Shown here piece after piece: positions 10,011 through 24,100 of a stretch of 64,000 nucleotides of DNA (its first letter is position 1; each line of letters starts with the position of its first letter). Origin of the DNA: Mariannaea sp. PMI_226 (lineage: Eukaryota > Ascomycota > Sordariomycetes > Hypocreales > Nectriaceae); assembly GCA_024336345.1 (NCBI GenBank), contig JANFOG010000004.1, forward strand, positions 1,674,001-1,738,000, written 5' to 3'. The notes beneath the pieces were generated by a model. It was not told where the DNA came from and searched no databases. It saw nothing but the letters and a program-made list of their open reading frames with translations. A program made the position numbers and the translations under genes.

Positions 10011-12950
10011 TTCTCTGGGCGCCCCCCCCCCTTCCAAAAGCCTAAGCCTACGGCCCAAGGAAAATAAGGCTGAGTCGCTTCGCTGTCCATGCACACAGTA
10101 TAGCGCCGGAGCGACAGGACAAGACAGTGGCGGTGGAGGAATCAAAGCCCGCCCGCTTAGTCTGCCTGCATGCCGGCGTCTGATGGTCCTGGGGTGGTGG
10201 TGGTAGTGGATTGGATGGTAGGTGATTCTCTGAGCGCGCGGGGACAGGGGGGGTAGCAGACCCAAGTCTCCCACTCTCTCGCTCACACATGCTGCTCTCT
10301 CGCTTCTTGATTACTGTCTACTCAATTATCGCCAACGAAATGCATCAGAGCGGGTCTTTCATGTCCCGGAGTTACAGTATAGCTAACCGTGGGCAAGCTG
10401 ATGCGAGATGCCCAATGATGAGGTGAGGTAAGAGAGGTCCAGAGAAAGAGAGGCGAGGACGAGGCGGGCTGTTTGTGGCGTCACCGCGTTTTTGGCTGGT
10501 ATGTGTGGTGCTTGCTTGTTGAGCTTGTGCTTTGTACTTGTGCCTGTGCCTGTGTTTGTGCTGGTTTGCTGGTGCTTGCTTGTAGGTACTTGGAGCTTGT
10601 ATTTGCGATGATGTGATGGGGGCGCTGGTTTATTTTTGTCAATTATTAGGTTTCACGTCCTGGCGCCGGCTTGGATTTGTTGCTTGGGCCAGGCCACGGA
10701 CACCAAACGCCAAACGGGGAGAGGGACCACGGTGCCTGTTCCGTTTAATAACTGACGGTATCCGTGCCTTGCTAGTCAATTAATTTGGGTGTGTTATTTT
10801 AGGTGGATTGTTTGTTTTTTAACCCTCGAAAGACCAAACAAGCAACCAGAATAGGAAAAAGGGAAGGGAAAAAAAATAAGTATACATGGTCAGAAATGGA
10901 GTTACAAAGTACAAGCTTGCCCCAGTCCTTCATTCTCTTCATGCCCCCCCATACAGGGGTCAAGGGACCTGGCCGGGGTTGCTCCTTTGAGTGGAGTGTT
11001 TAAGAAAAGGAAGAAGAAAAAAAATACGCAAGAAAAAAGACAGACAGGTGGCGAACCATGGCCAGGATTGAACATCATTCATGGCCGGTACTTTGTCGTT
11101 GCAAGCAAGTTCCAAGTTACCAGTCGGGGGAGCGGGAGGCGAGGCGAGATGAGAGAGAGTAAATTACTGATTCCTACTTTTATGCAAAAACAAAATTGAC
11201 TGCAACTTCTTGTGCAAATCCAGGTTGCATCGGGAGCTCATCATGTTATGTGATTCTGACGTGAAATACCAAGCAACTTCTTAGGTAGTTGGGCATTTAG
11301 CGTTGCTCATGTGAGAAGCGTGTGATCATAGTAAGTTGACAATCAATTAGTCTATTTTGTCTACTATGTACTAGTAGTAAAATGTGGCGGAAGGCTTGAA
11401 GTGCCGTTGGAGAAGAAGATGATGGATGGGGGGGGGGGTGGTGATGGTGGTGGTGGTGGCTGACCGCTGAGTTGTCACAAAACGATGACGCCTCAATTCC
11501 TCATCAACGAGACAATTGATGATTGCAGCAAAATTGGTAGTTTCAGCATTGCATTCCGAGGCAGAGAGCCAGTTAAAAAGGGAGAAAAGAAAGGCAAAAC
11601 AAGGCCCCCGTTGCTCAATGGACTGAGTTTTTTTTCTTCTCCTCCCCTCTTCGCAACAGCATTCCGTTTACGGGTGAGATGTTCGCAGATACGAACAAGC
11701 CACAGCCAGCCAGCCAGTCATCCAGCCAGCCATGTATCACTTCACCACAGTTGGCACATGCTGGGACCCAAAGACTATTGAATTACACGTGCAGTAATTC
11801 GCACGTCAATGATGCGGATCCCGCTGATCGCCCAGTGGCCAGGCTTGAGGGAATGAATGGTAAACCCCATGCCCATTGAGTTATTGGGGAGGGGAGGGGG
11901 GATCGATCATCAGGCAGTCAATGCAGGATGGTATTGGCTGCCCGATGCTACATACATTCGGACAGAGATGGACAGTCATACAGCAATAATAAATGTGAGA
12001 ACTGGGCTCTATCTCCCCCCTTCCAGCTCTAAAAGTTACGTATTGTAAGGTAGTAAGTAGCACTCTGTACTATTCAGGTACGGTAGATAGGTAATACGTA
12101 GTCAATGACTGCAAACACCTTGTGGCGGTGAAAAGCAACAAGAAAACCAGGCTTCCAGTCTTTCAAGATAGAACACCCGAGGAACTAGGGGTGCAATTAG
12201 GCAAGTTGGTTATCGTCATGCACCTCTCCCTCACTCCCTCTCTCTGTGTCTCTCTCCCACTTGCACATCTATCACCTCACCCCTCTCTCTCTCTCCCTCC
12301 CACTGCCGTCATTCGCTCACACACAGACGCCATCGTTCCGAGTGGCTCTGCTGCTGTTTAATTTTCCTGGGTTCTTTTTCTTTTCTTTTTTCCGTTTTTG
12401 CCCCTCATCTCCTTATTTTCTTCTGCCCTTTGCTTTCACTTCTTGCATGCGCAGTCGTTACTCCTCTTTTGAATAATGCTCCCAGTCGTTCGATAGCGTC
12501 TCCTCGAGCGGACATGGCCGTATGCACAGCATCACCAGGTTCCATCAACTAACGTCCTATGTAACGACCTAATACATACCTTATTCCATTGCACACCGAT
12601 CACTTACTGTAGGTACCTACGCAACTACGTAGTTAGACTACATGGTACCTGGCCAGGGCATGCATGGCTCGGCCTCAAAGCTTGTACCAAGTCGTGGCCC
12701 AGTCGCCAAACTTTCGTACATCATCGATATCAAGATTGTAGTGCACGTCATATATGATAATCACTCCTATACGACTCGCACTCCTTTTTGGAGGCAAAGA
12801 AAAAAAAATCCCGAGGGAAGGAACAAAAACCCAATTGTGAAAAAAGTCGCGTGCTCGCAGATACGACGGACTACGTACGTAACAATCACAGTGGAGTCGG
12901 TATCTACGTCAACAAAACAAAACCACAGGACTTAATTACTTTGAGTGCTT

Positions 12951-12983
12951 GTGTATGTGTGTGTGTGCGTGTGTGTGTGTGTG
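12951..12983. repeat. GT microsatellite, imperfect
   Basis: A GT-dinucleotide run with two interruptions lies in the 6.4 kb gene-free stretch. Confidence 0.9.
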
Positions 12984-14522
12984 CACGGGTTACGTGTGTG
13001 CCGCCGAGCACATCCCCGAGGAGGAAGAGGGGGGACCCCTTTTTTTTCCCCCTTCTTCTCCCTCCCTCTCTCATAATAACTAATAATAATAGCATCCCGC
13101 TCCCAGTGCTTGGGGGCGAGGCGTCGAGCTTGAGCCTCAGCACTGGTCCCAGACCAATTTCCGCCCCGTGGAACAGACGGGCTCCAAGCGGACTCCGGGC
13201 TAGCTGGGGGGGGGGGGACGACTTTGACGATATCAATTTAGCGCTCAGGAACTGTTGCATCCGTAGTTTCTCATGACCCGCTGGTGGAAGAAGATCTTTG
13301 GGGGCGGCGCAGGAGATCTTTCGGGGTGGTCTTGAAGTGACTTGGTTGACTGCATCTTTTGACAGCTCCAAGATGGGGTCTTGTTTGCACACTAATTATG
13401 ATGTATGTACTTGCCCAGGCACCACATTTGCATCATCATAGGATCAAGCTTCGGATAGCAACGGTCACATCATTTCTGTTTTCTTGTCTCCTTCTTTTCC
13501 TTTACTTCCTGTTGCTTTTCGATGACTTTCTTGTTCTTTCACTTTCTATTTTTAGTGATATCTCCTCTCTCTGTGTTTCTCATGACTCTGATCGGCTGTT
13601 GTATTACCTCACAGCAATTGACGTGAAGAATTACAATCACCTCTTTCTTCACTGATGACAGAAGATAGCACGACCTGACGTCACTCTTGTCTTCATTTCA
13701 GCTCTCTGTTCAAGTGAGCCCCCCAGCAGTAGAATAACTATTACTATTGTAGGTAAAGGGTCAACTTCATCCCTTTCGAGCATGACAGGGCACATTTCAA
13801 TCAGTCCTGCACGTACTCCACCCCCAGCCTCTCCCCCCTCCCACTCCTCTCATATCGCTCTCCCGCCGTCTTTTCCGCCATCATTTTACTGTAGCCGCAC
13901 GAATGTGTCTCATTACTACCCTGCCGTAGCACGCCAGGTACAGTACGGTACGGTAACTACTCTACCGCTACACAGCCGATGAATGTACCAGGTCCAGTAC
14001 GTACATGGACTACTTCGTGGACCCTGACAGACGCCAAGTTGGTAGACTAAATTAATTAAATCCATCATTTCATGATTTGCTTTCACCGCCTGTGCAGTGC
14101 TGTGCTCGCTTCAGAGACAAAGAAAATGAGAGGCACGTTTTGCCAGCAAATCACCGCCGCACGACTTCCCAGAGACCAAGTTGATTTGAGTCCCCATGCA
14201 ATGTTGCCATGCGACTAATGAGTTTACCTTGGTTAATAGTTTTATGTACGAGAGTGGTGTCTGATGAGCCATTGGCGTTGACGCCCGAGCCCTGCGGGTG
14301 TCATTTGAGCCGTTCTCGTGCTGACTGCTTGCTGACACGCGCCCACCTTTTCTCATCAGCTTCGAACAACATACTCGATCCAGTTACGTAGCGGCTTGAG
14401 CGGTAGCACCAAGCACCCGGGGTGAGGCGTTTTTTTTTTCGCCATTCACTGAGCGCCAGATACCCAGCTGGGGGCCTTTGCGGTTTCAGCTCTGCTTAGT
14501 ACATTCCTGTCTGATTTCCACC

Positions 14523-14564
14523 ATGCCCACCACGAAATGCCCACCACGAAATGCCCACCACGAA
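14523..14564. repeat. Tandem 14-bp repeat, three exact units
   Basis: ATGCCCACCACGAA is repeated three times without mismatch (14523-14536, 14537-14550, 14551-14564). It lies in non-coding DNA; its role is unknown. Confidence 0.9.
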
Positions 14565-15224
14565 CTGCACAAGGCATAACATCGCTAGTCCTTGACAACG
14601 TGGCGAGGCAGACCCGCCTGCGGTACTGATGGGGGCTGCTTCAACTTATCGAGCAGTTCATCGATGCTAGTTGAAAAGACTCGTGCTGACCGAAACAAAC
14701 CCCCCAAAAAGGAAAAAAAAAAAATCAGACTGAGCTCGTAACACCGAGGGAATAGGCTATGTTCTCATGCCGTCAGCTGTAATTTTTTGGTCCGTTCAAA
14801 AAGCTCCGAGTATGGAGCCCGTAACACATAGCACGCAGCATGGAGAATAAAGCACGTCAATTCGATTGCCGAGCTTGTCGATCATGATCATCATGTGGAG
14901 GAGGCTATCTACCTAGGTGATCATGATCACATCCCCCAGAAAAAATGGTCAAATAACTCTCCATGGCCAGCTAGCTGGTTTGACCGCCCACGAGTTCGAC
15001 GTAATTCAGCGATGTAGCAGCGTTTTCTCAACCTCGAAACCAGTCAGTGATAGCTATGCTTCAATCGTCTCGACGTAGCAACCTTCTTGGACTATCATGT
15101 GTTTGCTGGATAGGATATGACCAAAGAAGACATTCTATTCAGTGGTCAGGATCCCACCCTTTAGAAAGTGTTCATCTTAAGGCGTAATTCACATTATATT
15201 TCTTGAATTAGCATCGGCTAAACT

Positions 15225-15246
15225 CACATATATGAACATATATGTG
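15225..15246. repeat. 22-bp palindrome
   Basis: CACATATATG at 15225-15234 and CATATATGTG at 15237-15246 are exact reverse complements separated by AA. This could be a cruciform-forming AT-rich site or chance; no neighbouring gene explains it. Confidence 0.8.
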
Positions 15247-15683
15247 TTCTTACCTTCCTTACTATCCGATTCTTCCAAGGAATAGAGGTAAAGGAAGAAC
15301 AATGAGCTTCCAACATTGAATTCTTCTTGTCGATAACTATGACCAATATAGGACCAGCAAGTTCATGTTTGTATCATCACCATTGCCCTTTCGATGTCCG
15401 TCTAAGGAAATTGGAATACCAATGCAAAACACGAAAATTGCTGAAAAATGGAATGCGTAGATGTCATATCCTCGGCATTGACAGAAACAATAAAGAGCCA
15501 ACTTTTCCTCGGTCGACTCTAGGGTGGTCTTGTCTTTTCCTGCCTAATGGTATGCTCAGTCCTCTATTTTTGATTCCCCTTCTGTTTACTTTTCCTTTTC
15601 TTCTTTTTTTTTTTTTCATTCTCTCTTTTGAAACATGAGTATTATATGTTTGGAAACTGGAAACCATATGACTCTTTTTATCC

Positions 15684-16703
15684 TCATGGACTCAAGCGCT
15701 GCAACACCCATTCCGAATTCTCATCCTCCCGCTCGTAGACGAAGCGATCATGCAGCCTGCTCGTTCTCCCCTGCCAAAACTCGATCCGGTCGGGGACAAT
15801 TCTCATGCCCCCCCAGAACTCTGGGACGGGGATCTCCTCGGTCCCGTTGAAGCGCTCCTCCACCTCGCTCACCCAGCCCTCGAGCTGCAGGCGTCCATCG
15901 TCATCCTCACCCTGGGGCTCGAGCACCTGGCTCTGGCGGCTCGCCCAGGCGCCGATGCGGCTGCCGCGCACGCGGGTTGAGAAGTACTTTTGGCTCTCCT
16001 CGCGGGACACACGCTCGACGCGGCCCTCGACGTGGACCTGACGCTGCATGGCCTCCCAGAAGAAGAGCATGGCGGCGCGCGGGTTGGTGGCGATGTCAGA
16101 GCTCTTGCGTGACGTGCCAAGATTGGTGTACACGACAAAGCCACGGTGATCCAGCTCCTTCAAGTAGACGGTTCGGGAAGAGATTCTGCCAGATGGCAGG
16201 GCCGCGGTGGAGAGAGTGCAGGACTCGGGGTGAGCGACACCTGAATCCTTGTTCTGGGCCTGGGAGAACCAGTTGCTGTACTGGATAATGGGGGAAGGGT
16301 CCAGCTGGTCTCGTGAGAGGGAGCCCTTTGTGAATTGCTCAGCCTGCCCATGAGCCTGGGAGCCAGCAGGGGCAACTATTTACGCAGTTAGAAGAAGAAT
16401 AAAGGAACCTGTAGAAGGAGACGCCCGAATCTGCTCTCCATTGCTCCAGCGAGCGAACGGCAACAACAACAGGGGTCACTTCTGCTCATTGCCCGCTCGG
16501 GCCAAAAAGCCTGACGGGCAGTGAGATATATAGAGAGAAGTAGGGGAGAAGGGTTACAGGGTTGGAGGGGGTTTTAGAGGGGAGAAAATGAAACCCCGCA
16601 ACGCAGCGAGTCACCTACAGATGAGCTTGGAAGTCTCGGGTGGAGGATGTAGAGCCATTCTTGCGGTTGTCTTGAGGACGGCCCTGGGGAACAGCCTTTG
16701 CAT
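15684..16703 (-). CDS. PDX3: Pyridoxamine 5'-phosphate oxidase (PNPOx)
   Basis: Two exons, 16703-16619 and 16375-15684, give 258 residues. The enzyme makes pyridoxal 5'-phosphate from pyridoxine or pyridoxamine phosphate using FMN. Family signatures are clear: SRTVYLKELDHRGF, TNLGTSRKSSDIATNPRA and MLFFWEAMQRQVHVEGRVER, then FSTRVRGSRIGAWASRQSQ, the WGGMRIVPDRIEFWQG segment and the terminal RLSP. The intron 16618-16376 (243 nt) was placed because T plus TT makes the Phe of KLIFAPAGSQ. A start at 16658 (MALHPP) would give 243 residues. The longer start adds MQRLFPRAVLKTTAR, a basic stretch that could be a mitochondrial presequence. Which start is used is open. Confidence 0.9.
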
Positions 16704-18186
16704 GGACCGCCGGCAGAGCTCAGGCGTGAAGAGCGGGAGAGAGGTCCTTTTGATTCTTTTTGCAAAGGGTGCGGCTTGTCGTCCGTATGTAAGTCGAAGA
16801 GTCTCACGCGATAATAATGTGGTTACCATTCGGCCTGGTTCTGTCCTGTCCTGGGCCCTGTTGGCGAGTGGGAGTCGGAGCGGGAGTGGGGTGACTTGTT
16901 TCCTTTGTCCCTTTTCCAGTTTTCAGGGTACTCCGGTACTTTACTTTGCAGATGCTGAATTGGGTTTAGTGTCGAGACTTTTTTTTTTTCCCCTGTCAAT
17001 GAAAGAAGAGGTTTTGATGTTTGAAGGCAATGTTGTGAATCCTTCAATTCGGACGGGGTTTGCGTTTCTGACCCTTTTCCCTGTTTTCTTTTCAGTAAAC
17101 TTATTTGCTCCTAAATCTCCCACGAATAAGCGGTGACGGCAACCTGCCACAGTTTTATAGATATGACATGGCGAGTGAGTGAGGACCCTCGCTCAACCCA
17201 TAACCCATGACACCTAGACTGAGATCTCGAGCGTGACCCGAATGAGGCAAAATCGGGAATTTCTACGAATAATATCCCACATCAAGTACCGAGTATGGCA
17301 AAGTGCAGAAGGAAAGGGATAGGACCGGCCTAACGGTGCACCGCACTCTCCGATCTCCGGCGCCTGGAGGCGCCTGTAGAGATCTGGTAAACGGGGGCTT
17401 CCCATTTGACTTGAGCGTAGCGCCACATTTAGATCGACACAGAGAGAGCGAGATGCGCAAGATGCATTCTGTCCCCCGGGGGAATATGGAATAACACATA
17501 CACACACAAACACTTGTAGTTAAATTGTGGTAGTCCTATCGTATCCTCAAACCCGAGGCGGCCTTTCTCCCACCTTCAACAAAATGTCGGTCTGCCTTTT
17601 CCAGTTCAGTTGTTGCATTCATGCTACCAGCCAAAACATAAACCAGCCCCCCACCACTTCCAACGGTAGCCGGAACCCGATAGAAAGCCCCATTTACCTG
17701 ACACGAATATTCCATACGGCAACGATCATGCTATCGAGAACATGATTGTCGGGCGATGCCAAGTACTCAATTGATTTCCTAATTTCTAAAAAGCGGTGGG
17801 AGAGTCGTCCGATGAAAGATACTCTAAGTGGGAGCGAGTATCTGGAGGTATTGATTCCGAGAAAATGTACACTAGACGAACTGGACACAATACGTATACA
17901 AATAACACACACAAAACACATACACACAAAACGCAACGAAACGTAACGTAGACTAATATACATTAAAATTATACTAAACGTACATATACATACATACGAC
18001 AACGTGGGTTGTCCAGTTTACACATTCTATAGTCATCATACGTGCACGAGCATTTAACCTCATGATAATACTTGCTAAGGGAAACCGCCTTTTCTATCCG
18101 ACCAATCTCAATACAAACAAATCGTTTTCTAACCCAAAAGATATACTTTTTTTCTTAAAATATCATTCCATTGTCTTTCCCACGTT
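16704..18186. other. Gene-free region between PDX3 and URA2
   Basis: This 1.5 kb lies between the PDX3 start and the URA2 stop. Open frames are short and partly shadow each other on opposite strands. It probably holds the PDX3 promoter and the URA2 3' UTR. No RNA gene or repeat of note was seen. Confidence 0.5.
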
Positions 18187-21100
18187 TTACGAATCAGCCA
18201 TGACCAAAGCCAACAAAGCCATGCGGCAGTACAGGCCATATCGCATCTGCAACACGTAACGTTAGTTGTATATCTACTGCAACGCAGTATATGAGGACTT
18301 ACTTGGCGGAAATAGGCTGCACGCTGGTCGAAATCAACCTCCTCGGCAACCTCCTCGTTGCGGGGGAGAGGGTGCATAACAATCATAGAGGTCTTGGCAT
18401 GCTTGAGGGAGGCGTTGTCGACCCGGTAAGAGTCCTTGACGCGCTGGTAATCCTCCTCGCTGGGGAAACGCTCACGCTGGACACGGGTGCAGTAAAGGAC
18501 GTCGCTGCGGGCTAGGATCTCGGGGGTCAGGGTCTCGGACTCGCAGAGAAGCTGGCCGGAAGCCTCCAGCTGCTCACGGACCTCGGCAGGAAGTTGCAGA
18601 GCCTTGGGGGCGACGAGCTGTACCTGCACCTGGTAATGACGGAGAAGGTACACAAGGGAGTGCACGGTTCGTCCGTAGAGGAGGTCACCCAGGAAAGTAA
18701 TGGTAAGACCCTGGACCGTTCCAAGCTCCTCACGGATGGTGAAAAGGTCAAGGAAGGCCTGAGTGGGGTGCTCCTTGCTACCGTTGCCAGCGTTGATCAC
18801 AGGCACAGGGCTGTACTTTTGAGCGATGGCGACGCTGTTCTCGTCGGGGTGGCGGACGACAACTGCATCTCCGTAGCAGGCAAGAGTGCGGATGGTGTCC
18901 TGGAGGGACTCACCCTTCTTGACGGACGAGTGGGAAGTAGTGACAGTCACAGTACGTCCACCTAGGCGCTGCATGGCAGCGTCGAACGAGGCAGAGGTGC
19001 GGGTGGAGGGCTCGTAGAAGAGCGATGCCAAAACGCGACCTCGGAGGATGTTGAGAACACCCTCGCGCTGGACTCCAAGGCGCATTTCCTGGGCCAGGGT
19101 GAACAGCAGGTGCAGGTCAGCACGAGTGTAAGACTTGACTGACAGGACATGGGTGTTCTTGAACGAGGACGGCTGGGAGACCAGCTGCTGAATCGATGAA
19201 TTAACCAGAGGCTGCAACTGGAGACCGGGAGCAAGGTCATCCACGAAAGCTCCACCCTTGACCGCGGGAGAGGTGGGAGCAATCGCACTGCCATCAGCAG
19301 TTCGAAGACGGTTCAAGGGCCTGAGTCCACCAAGCATAGACAGGCGTCTAGCCTGAGGAGATTCGGTAGCCTGAGCAATGGAACCAACCGTAGGCTTGAT
19401 GGGGGGCGACATGGGAGTAATGATGTGAGAGGACATGTCCTTGCCCTGAGGAGAAACTGACAGAACCTCACCATCAAGGCAGACTGTGTTGTTCTGGAAG
19501 GTAACTCGCTGAATGGAGGCGCGCATGGTGCGACCCTCGAAGGGAGTCCAGGCAGAGCCAGCAGCAACGGTGTAAGGGCGGTCAATCTCAACCTCGATAG
19601 AGGTACCAACTTGCTCATGAAGCTCGAAAATCTCCATGGGGTTGGTGTAGAGACGAGCCTTGATGTCGTCCAAAGTCAGCTTGCCCTCGGCAACCGAAGT
19701 CAAGAGCAGAGGCAAAGCCTCAGCAATGCCCATGGAAGGATCAGCCTTGTGGCCCAGAGAAGTGGCCAGCTGGAAGGGGAGGGAGCCAACGGAGAAGACG
19801 TCAATGGTACTCATGTGCTTCCAGAGAGCCTCCTGGTCAGCCAAAGTAGGCAGACGGTCGCACTCAGGGAAGTCCTTCTGAGACAGGTACAGCGAGTAGA
19901 TAGAAACGTCGCAAGTAACCTGCAGGCCCTTCTCCTTGCTAAGAGCAATGAGCTTGATGTCATCCTTGGTGCTCACAGAGGTAACGTGGATGCGGCGGCT
20001 GTGCAGACTGGCCAGGAGAAGAATCGAAGCCAGATCAGTCAGCTTGGCATCAGTCACAATGGGCTTGTGGACGGGCCAAGAATCGAAATGGGCAGTGACT
20101 GCGGCGACCTTGCTAATGTTGCCAGAAAGGTGGTTGAAGGGGATGACCAAAGAGCCCACCTCGCCAGTAACTTGGCTGATCTGGTCGGCGTTGTCAGAAG
20201 TGGCAGACACCGAGAAGTTGTAGTCACAATAGCCACCGCGCTTGGAGTTCTGCTGAGCAGCGCTCAGAGTGAGAGCGTCGGTGATGGCTCCATCCAGACC
20301 AAGAGGCATGACACGAATCATGCTGAAGCCAGCAGAAATGGAGGCCTTGGTGACAGTCTGCAGATCGCTGCTCTCGGGAGAGACAATACCGGGAACAAAG
20401 GCCGCAATGTTGATGAGACCGGGGAGGACAACGGTGCGGTGGCTTGTCTGGTAGTCGCGCTTGGAAACGTCAAGCTGGAAGTGGCGAGCGATGGCCTCAA
20501 CCAGGATCTTGGCGTTCTTGACATTGGTCACCAGAGGGATCTGGTAGTCAACAGCCATACGACGAGTCTGGTAACCCTTGCTCATGTAGTTGGCAGGTCG
20601 TCGGTACTTGTTGTTGGAAGGCAAGTTGATGTACAGGTCAATGGTGTTCTTGGCCAGATGCTGTGTGAGGGAGAACTCCGACTTGGTATCCTCCTCACTG
20701 CCTAGGACCTCGAGGTACTGAACCTTGACGCCGTGCTCCTGGAGGAAATCAGCAGTACCAGAGGTGGCAAAGAGCTTGTAACCAAGCTTCTCCAGCTTCT
20801 CAACAGAGGGCAGCATCTCTCGCTTGTCCTTATACGAACCAATAGACAGGAGAATGTTCTTCTTGGGGATCTTGAAGCCAGTCGACATGAGGGCCTTGAG
20901 ATAGGCTTCGTTCTTGTCAACACCGAAGCAAGCAACCTCACCAGTCGAGGCCATTTCCACACCCAGAACGGGGTCAGCACCCGAGAGACGAGAGAAACTG
21001 AATTGAGGAACCTTGACACCGACACAGTTGGGGGCAAGGTCGGTAGGAGGGTACTCCTGGAAGGGTTGACCCATAATAGCCTTGGTAGCCATCTCAATCA

Positions 21101-24100
21101 GATCAACATTCATCACCTTAGAAACGAAGGGGAAGGATCGAGACGCGCGAACGTTGCACTCAATGACCTTGATATCGTTGTCCTTGGCGATAAATTGAAT
21201 GTTGAAAGGACCAGTGACGTTGAGGGCGGCACCGATCTTGCGAGTGGCCTCTTCGATACGCTGAATGGTGGTAGCCTCCAGATCCTGAGGAGGCAAGATC
21301 AGAGTAGCATCACCAGAGTGAACACCAGCATTCTCAACGTGCTCAGAGATGAAGTGACCAACGACGGTACCATCCTTGGCAACGGCATCCATCTCAATTT
21401 CCTTGGCGTTCTCAATGTACTTTGTGATAACAACGGGGTGCTCACGGGAGACCTCCGCAGCCTGGGCCAGATAGTTCTGAAGATCCTTCTCGGAATAGAC
21501 AGTGTTCATGGCAGCGCCAGACAGCACGTAGGAAGGTCGGACCAGCACAGGGTACGAGACCTTGTCACAGAAGGCTCGGGCCTCCTCGAAGGAAGTGAGC
21601 TCCTTCCAGGTAGGCTGATCAACTCCAATGCGGTCAAGCATACGAGAGAACTTGTATCGGTTCTCAGCGTTGTCAATCATCTCAGGTGAAGTACCCAGGA
21701 CCTTGACACCGGCACGGTGCAGGGGCAGGGCAATGTTGTTGGGTGTCTGACCACCCATAGCACCGAGAACACCGAAAGAGTTCTCCAGCTGGTAGATATC
21801 CAAGACGGTCTCCAGGTTGATGTTCTCGAAGTAGAGCTTGTCCGCCTCATCATAATCTGTGCTTACGGTCTCCGGATTGTAATTGACCATGATTGTCTTG
21901 AATCCAGAGCTTCGTAGGGTTCGGATGGCACGGACAGAGCACCAATCGAACTCGACGGAGGAACCGATTCGGTAGACACCGGAACCGAGAACCATGACAC
22001 CATGGTCATCGAAAGTGACATCGTGCTCAGTGGCATTGTAGGTCATGTATAGATAGTTGGTGAAGGCAGGGAATTCAGCAGCGACGGTATCGATTTGCTT
22101 CACCAGAGGATGGATGCCAGAGTCCAGACGCATGCGGCGGACGGCAATCTCGTTAGAGCTCCAGAACTTGGCCAGTTGGCGATCGGAGAAACCGAGTCGC
22201 TTGGCTTGGAGAAGAATGCTGGGGCTCTTGGAGATGTCGGTGGTGCTGTAGCTGGTCATCTTCTTGGCGAAGTCACTGAGACCCTTCAGCTTGCGAAGGA
22301 ACCACTTGTCGATCTTGGTGAGCTCCCAGATCTTGTCCACAGTGTAGCCTTCGTGCATAGCGTTAGCGATGGCAAACAAACGCTGATCAGATGGAGTCTG
22401 CAGCTCATCGTCAATGCTCATCAGAGCCTTGGTTTCGCCAAAGCCCAGGTTGTGGAAATCAATGGCACGGATGGCCTTTTGAATGGCTTCCTCGAAGGAT
22501 CGACCAATGCTCATGACCTCGCCAACACTCTTCATGGATGAACCAAGCTGAGTGGACACACGAGTGAACTTCTTGAGATCCCATCGGGGCATCTTGACAA
22601 CAACGTAATCGAGCGAGGGCTCGAAGCAGGCGCAAGTGACCTTGGTGACGGAGTTGGAAATCTCCTTGAGGGGAATACCAAGACCGAGCTTGGCTGCGAT
22701 GAAGGCAAGAGGATAACCAGTGGCCTTGGAGGCAAGGGCAGAAGATCGAGACAATCGAGCGTTGACCTCGATAATGCAGTACTCTCGGGAGAAGGGGTTC
22801 AGTGCGTACTGGATGTTGCACTCACCGACGACGCCCAAGTGTCGGATGACATTAACGGCAGTCGTTCGGAGCATGTTGTAGTCCTCATCAGAGAGAGTCT
22901 GAGAGGGGGCAACAACGATAGAATCACCGGTGTGAATACCAAGAGGATCAAAGTTCTCCATGTTACAGACAGTGATGCAGTTGTCCTGGGCATCTCGGAC
23001 AACCTCGTACTCGATCTCCTTCCAGCCCTTCATACTGCGCTCAATAAGAACCTGAGGACTGGCAGCGAAAGCTTTGTTGCATAGATCCAAAAGCTCTTGC
23101 TCGTTGTTGGCGAAACCACTGCCGAGACCACCCAGAGCATAGGCAGCACGGACGATGACGGGGAAGCCAATGTCCTTGACAGCAACCATGGCCTCTTCAA
23201 CGTTGTTAGCAGAGGCAGACTTGGCGCACTTCTCACCGATGGACTCCATGCTACGAGCAAAGAGCTCTCGGTCCTCAGTGGTGATGATGGTGTCAATAGG
23301 GGTACCGAGCACCTTCACGCCGAGCTCCTCGAACTCATCCTTGAGCTGGATACCGACCTGCAGGGCAGTCTGTCCACCGAAGGTGACATAGATGGCATCG
23401 GGTCGCTCATACTTGATGACCTTGCGAACAAAGTCGGCGTTGACAGGAAGGAAGTAGACCTTGTCAGCCAGACCCTTAGAGGTTTGGATAGTGGCAATGT
23501 TGGGGTTGATCAGGACAGTGTAGATGCCTTCCTCCTTCAGAGCCTTGATGGCTTGACTACCAGAGTAGTCAAACTCACCAGCCTGGCCAATGCTGAGACC
23601 ACCACTGCCAAGGACGAGAACCTTGCGAACAGAGACACGAGGATGAAGTCTCTCGTTCTCCTCAATGGTGCCACCAGGGAAGCTGACGGGAGCCTGCAGC
23701 AGGGCAGGGGTCTCGGCGCACTTAACCATGGTGTCAATGAAGACGTCAAAGAGGAACTCAGTGTCACGGGGACCGGGAGTGCTCTCAGGGTGGAACTGGA
23801 CGGAGAAGTAGGGCTTCTCAGCGTGCATGATACCCTCGTTGCTGCCGTCGTTGGCATTGACGAAGAGCTCCTTCCAGCCGGTGGGAAGGCTTGAGGCATC
23901 AACGGCGAAACCGTGGTTCTGGGAAGTAATGTGGCATTTGCCGGTAACCATGCTGGTGCAGGGGATGTTGTGGCCGCGGTTACCAAACTTCATCTTGATA
24001 GTCTTGGCACCTGAGGCACGAGCAAGCAGCTGGTGACCCAAGCAAATACCGAAGACGGGAATAGTGTTCTTCTCGAGAATGGCGGCAATGTTCTTTACAG

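Larger units (their letters stand above)
9286..15683. other. 6.4 kb gene-free stretch upstream of the cyclin gene
   Basis: No exon chain could be built here. Open frames are short, often present on both strands, and rich in Arg/Ser/Pro or repeats. The stretch holds CT, GT and pyrimidine runs, a 14-bp triplicate at 14523, a palindrome at 15225 and CTACCTACC-like motifs. It is much longer than the other upstream regions in the window. A long non-coding transcript or extended promoter is possible but not shown by sequence alone. Confidence 0.5.

Noticed and set aside
12788..13392. Overlapping 162-codon frames on opposite strands
   Set aside because: They encode repeats of the GT and pyrimidine tracts and mirror each other. 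No splice-supported extension.
14880..14935. Repeated TGATCATGATCA palindromes
   Set aside because: Short, self-complementary words that also occur elsewhere (near 7078). Nothing links them to a gene or array.
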